Translations under genes and position numbers: made by a program | The notes under the pieces: model-generated | Told to the model about the DNA's origin: nothing | Databases searched by the model: none | Seen by the model: the letters and a program-made list of their open reading frames with translations, nothing else | DNA from: Armatimonadota bacterium | Lineage (GTDB): Bacteria > Sysuimicrobiota > Sysuimicrobiia > Sysuimicrobiales > Humicultoraceae | DNA length: 7,877 nt | Direction of reading: 5' to 3' | NCBI GenBank assembly: GCA_016199305.1 | Contig: JACQGZ010000010.1 | Coordinates: 1 to 7,877, forward strand | In this document: piece by piece, positions 6,260 through 7,877 of the stretch | How the letters are laid out: every line of letters begins with the position of its first letter | How positions within the stretch are numbered: position 1 is the first letter of the stretch

Positions 6260-7711
6260 TTAGTGGGTGGCCTGCTCTTCTCCGTGCAGCGCCGCCATCG
6301 TGTCGATCCCGACGTCCAGGGGATCCACGGCGCGGGTGATCCACCGCTCCCGCGTCATCTCCAGGCTGAGGGCAGAGGGGGCCAGGGGATGCCCCGCGCG
6401 GTCGCGCAGCACCTTGACCACGGGGCGCGCCAGGTCGCGCTCGCCGGGGCCGACCACCACGCCCAGATCTCCCGTGTCCAGCTCGACCACGGATCCCACG
6501 GGATAGAGGCCGAGCTGGTGTACGAAGACCTTGGCCACGGCGGGGTCGAAGGTCTTCCCCGCCCGGTCCAGGATGAACTTCATCGCCTCGTGCGGCAGCA
6601 TCGCCCGATGGTAGACGCGCCGGGAGGAGGTGGCCGCGTCGTAGAAGTCGGCCACCTGCACGATGCGGGTCAGGATATGGGGCGCCTTCTTGGCCGTGAT
6701 CCGTGGGTAGCCGGAGAGGTCGTAGTTGGCGTGGTGCTCGAAGGCCACCACCATGGCCAGGCGGGCCAGTCCGGGCAGGTTCCGCAGGATGTGGGCGCCG
6801 TAGAGCGTGTGCCGCTGGACCGTCGCCTGTTCCTCCGGGGTGAGCGTCCCCGCCTTCGCCAGGATGTCCAGCGGGACGCGCATCTTCCCGATGTCGTGCA
6901 ACAGGGCAGCCAGGCCGAGCGTCGTCATGGCGATGCGGCTGAGCTCGAACTGCCCCCCCGTGAGCAACGAGAGGACGCTGACGTTGACGGAGTGGTGCGC
7001 GGTATCCTCATCGTAATTCTTCAACGCCGAGACCCCCAGGAGGGCGACCCTGTCCTGGGCGATGATGTCCATCAGCGAGTTCAGCACCAGGCGCGCCTTG
7101 CGCAACTCCAGGGGCACGTCCCGGGAGGCCTGGAAGCTCAGTTCGTCTACCACCTGGAGGGCCGCCCGATAGGCTTCCCGAGGATCCACCTTCAGGTTCA
7201 GGTCCTCCCGGGGCGGCCCGGCCGGCCCGACGGTGATGTGGCGCACCCCCAGCTTCTCCAGGGCGCCCGCCGCGCCGCCGCGGCTGCGGACCTCCGCCCC
7301 GGGGAGGTTGAGGACTTCCACCAGGCTGCGGAGCTCCGTCAGCTCGAGGGCCGCGTGCAGTTCGATCATGCCGATCTCCCGCTGGCGCATCTCCAGCAGC
7401 ATCGGGTAGAGTTGCAGGCTCTCCTCCAGGAGGACGGTGTTCTCCACGAAGAAGGCGTCCTCGTCGATCGAGAACCGGAGGGAGGACCGGTTCGCCAGCA
7501 GCTGCGTGATGACGGCGTGCGCCTCGCTCATGGTCTCCAGGACCACCGGGTGCTCGGCGCCGAAGAGCGCGGCGGTGCGCCGGGCGCGGGCGATCGCACT
7601 CAGGATCTGACCCGGGCGCCGCGCGCGCCCCCGGCCGCCTCTCGCCGAGGAGGTCCAGAGGACGCTGGCGGTCGGCCGCGCGGGGAGTGCCGGGGTGGAG
7701 GAGTCACTCAT
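6260..7711 (-). CDS. HD-GYP domain protein, probable cyclic-di-GMP phosphodiesterase or relative
   Basis: Cytoplasmic signalling protein of 483 residues; no membrane segment is seen. After a basic, low-complexity N-terminus comes an uncharacterised helical domain (about 40-190), then an HD-GYP domain (about 225-420) and a C-terminal beta-rich tail starting YPVGSVVELDTGDLG, typical of the family. Metal-ligand candidates are all present: H240 (HHSVNVS), H272-D273 (LLHDIGK), H301 (RHTLYGAHIL), H326-H327 and D355 (VADFYDA). The signature HHExxDGxGYP reads HHANYDLSGYP (326-336), losing the glutamate and one glycine, so c-di-GMP cleavage is plausible but not assured. ATG at 7711 is preferred because the upstream gene ends ten bases before it; the in-frame TTG at 7774 would overlap that gene by 53 bases with arginine-rich sequence. 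It lacks a clear ribosome site. Confidence 0.88.
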   Translation of the reverse strand: MSDSSTPALPARPTASVLWTSSARGGRGRARRPGQILSAIARARRTAALFGAEHPVVLETMSEAHAVITQLLANRSSLRFSIDEDAFFVENTVLLEESLQLYPMLLEMRQREIGMIELHAALELTELRSLVEVLNLPGAEVRSRGGAAGALEKLGVRHITVGPAGPPREDLNLKVDPREAYRAALQVVDELSFQASRDVPLELRKARLVLNSLMDIIAQDRVALLGVSALKNYDEDTAHHSVNVSVLSLLTGGQFELSRIAMTTLGLAALLHDIGKMRVPLDILAKAGTLTPEEQATVQRHTLYGAHILRNLPGLARLAMVVAFEHHANYDLSGYPRITAKKAPHILTRIVQVADFYDAATSSRRVYHRAMLPHEAMKFILDRAGKTFDPAVAKVFVHQLGLYPVGSVVELDTGDLGVVVGPGERDLARPVVKVLRDRAGHPLAPSALSLEMTRERWITRAVDPLDVGIDTMAALHGEEQATH

Positions 7712-7721
7712 GGCGGGCGCT

Positions 7722-7877
7722 TCAGGAGGCCTGCGGCGTCGGGGCCCGCTGGCCCTCCCCCGCCTGCCCCTCAATGGCCACGACGGCGCGGCGCGCCAGA
7801 GCCCGCAGGTCGCGGCTGCGCCGGCGGAAGACCAGCCGCGCGTGGGCCAGGCGCTTCAGGACCGGCAGCGCTTCCGG
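7722..7877 (-). CDS. C-terminal end of a probable HEAT-repeat protein (partial)
   Basis: An open frame runs in from the right edge of the window and ends at TGA (7722-7724), giving the last 51 residues of a gene. The visible part, ALPVLKRLAHARLVFRRRSR followed by DLRALARRAVVAIEG, resembles the last helical repeat of HEAT-type scaffold proteins, which in several GC-rich bacteria sit directly before an HD-GYP gene (from memory, not searched). A short polar tail (EGQRAPTPQAS) follows. It ends only ten bases before the HD-GYP start, so the two are probably one operon and may work together. The fragment is too short for a firm family call. Confidence 0.5.
   Translation of the reverse strand, partial: PEALPVLKRLAHARLVFRRRSRDLRALARRAVVAIEGQAGEGQRAPTPQAS

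Overview
The window is a high-GC bacterial segment (roughly two-thirds G+C by eye) with dense, overlapping genes, GTG and TTG starts, and long antisense open frames of the kind GC-rich codon usage produces. The taxon cannot be fixed from this sequence. The HD-GYP and HEAT-like gene pair and the carbohydrate-uptake operon would fit a deep-branching GC-rich lineage such as Armatimonadota, Chloroflexota or Rokubacteria, but that is a guess. No rRNA, tRNA, CRISPR array or recognisable insertion sequence was seen.

Left half (1-4420, + strand): one tightly packed operon. It runs from the C-terminal part of a family-1 extracellular solute-binding protein, through two MalF/MalG-type sugar ABC permeases, to a short-chain dehydrogenase (SDR), a creatininase-family metal hydrolase and a KDPG/KDPGal-type aldolase. 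From the first permease onward, each gene overlaps the next by 4-11 bases, so translational coupling is likely. The importer would bring in a sugar or sugar-derived compound; the dehydrogenase, hydrolase and aldolase look like steps that oxidise it, hydrolyse it and cleave a 2-keto-3-deoxy acid. No ATPase, sugar kinase or dehydratase lies in the window, so the pathway is incomplete here and the substrate is unknown. The aldolase lacks the usual phosphate-site residues, and the SDR has an atypical C-terminal half.

Right half (4498-7877, - strand, convergent with the operon): reading in the direction of transcription, these are the C-terminal end of a probable HEAT-repeat protein (partial), an HD-GYP signalling protein with slightly degenerate motifs, a small zinc-ribbon/ImmA-IrrE-type protein whose HExxH motif reads EExxH, and a DEAD-box RNA helicase that has lost about its first hundred residues, including the Walker A motif. 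The helicase break, with an in-frame stop just upstream and 119 bases of unassigned DNA before the ImmA-like gene, is the clearest sign of rearrangement in the window.

The convergent junction (4421-4497) and the gap after the HD-GYP gene (6186-6259) each contain a GC-rich inverted repeat that could terminate transcription. The points most worth following are the unassigned catabolic operon, the zinc-ribbon/ImmA-like protein, and the helicase breakpoint.
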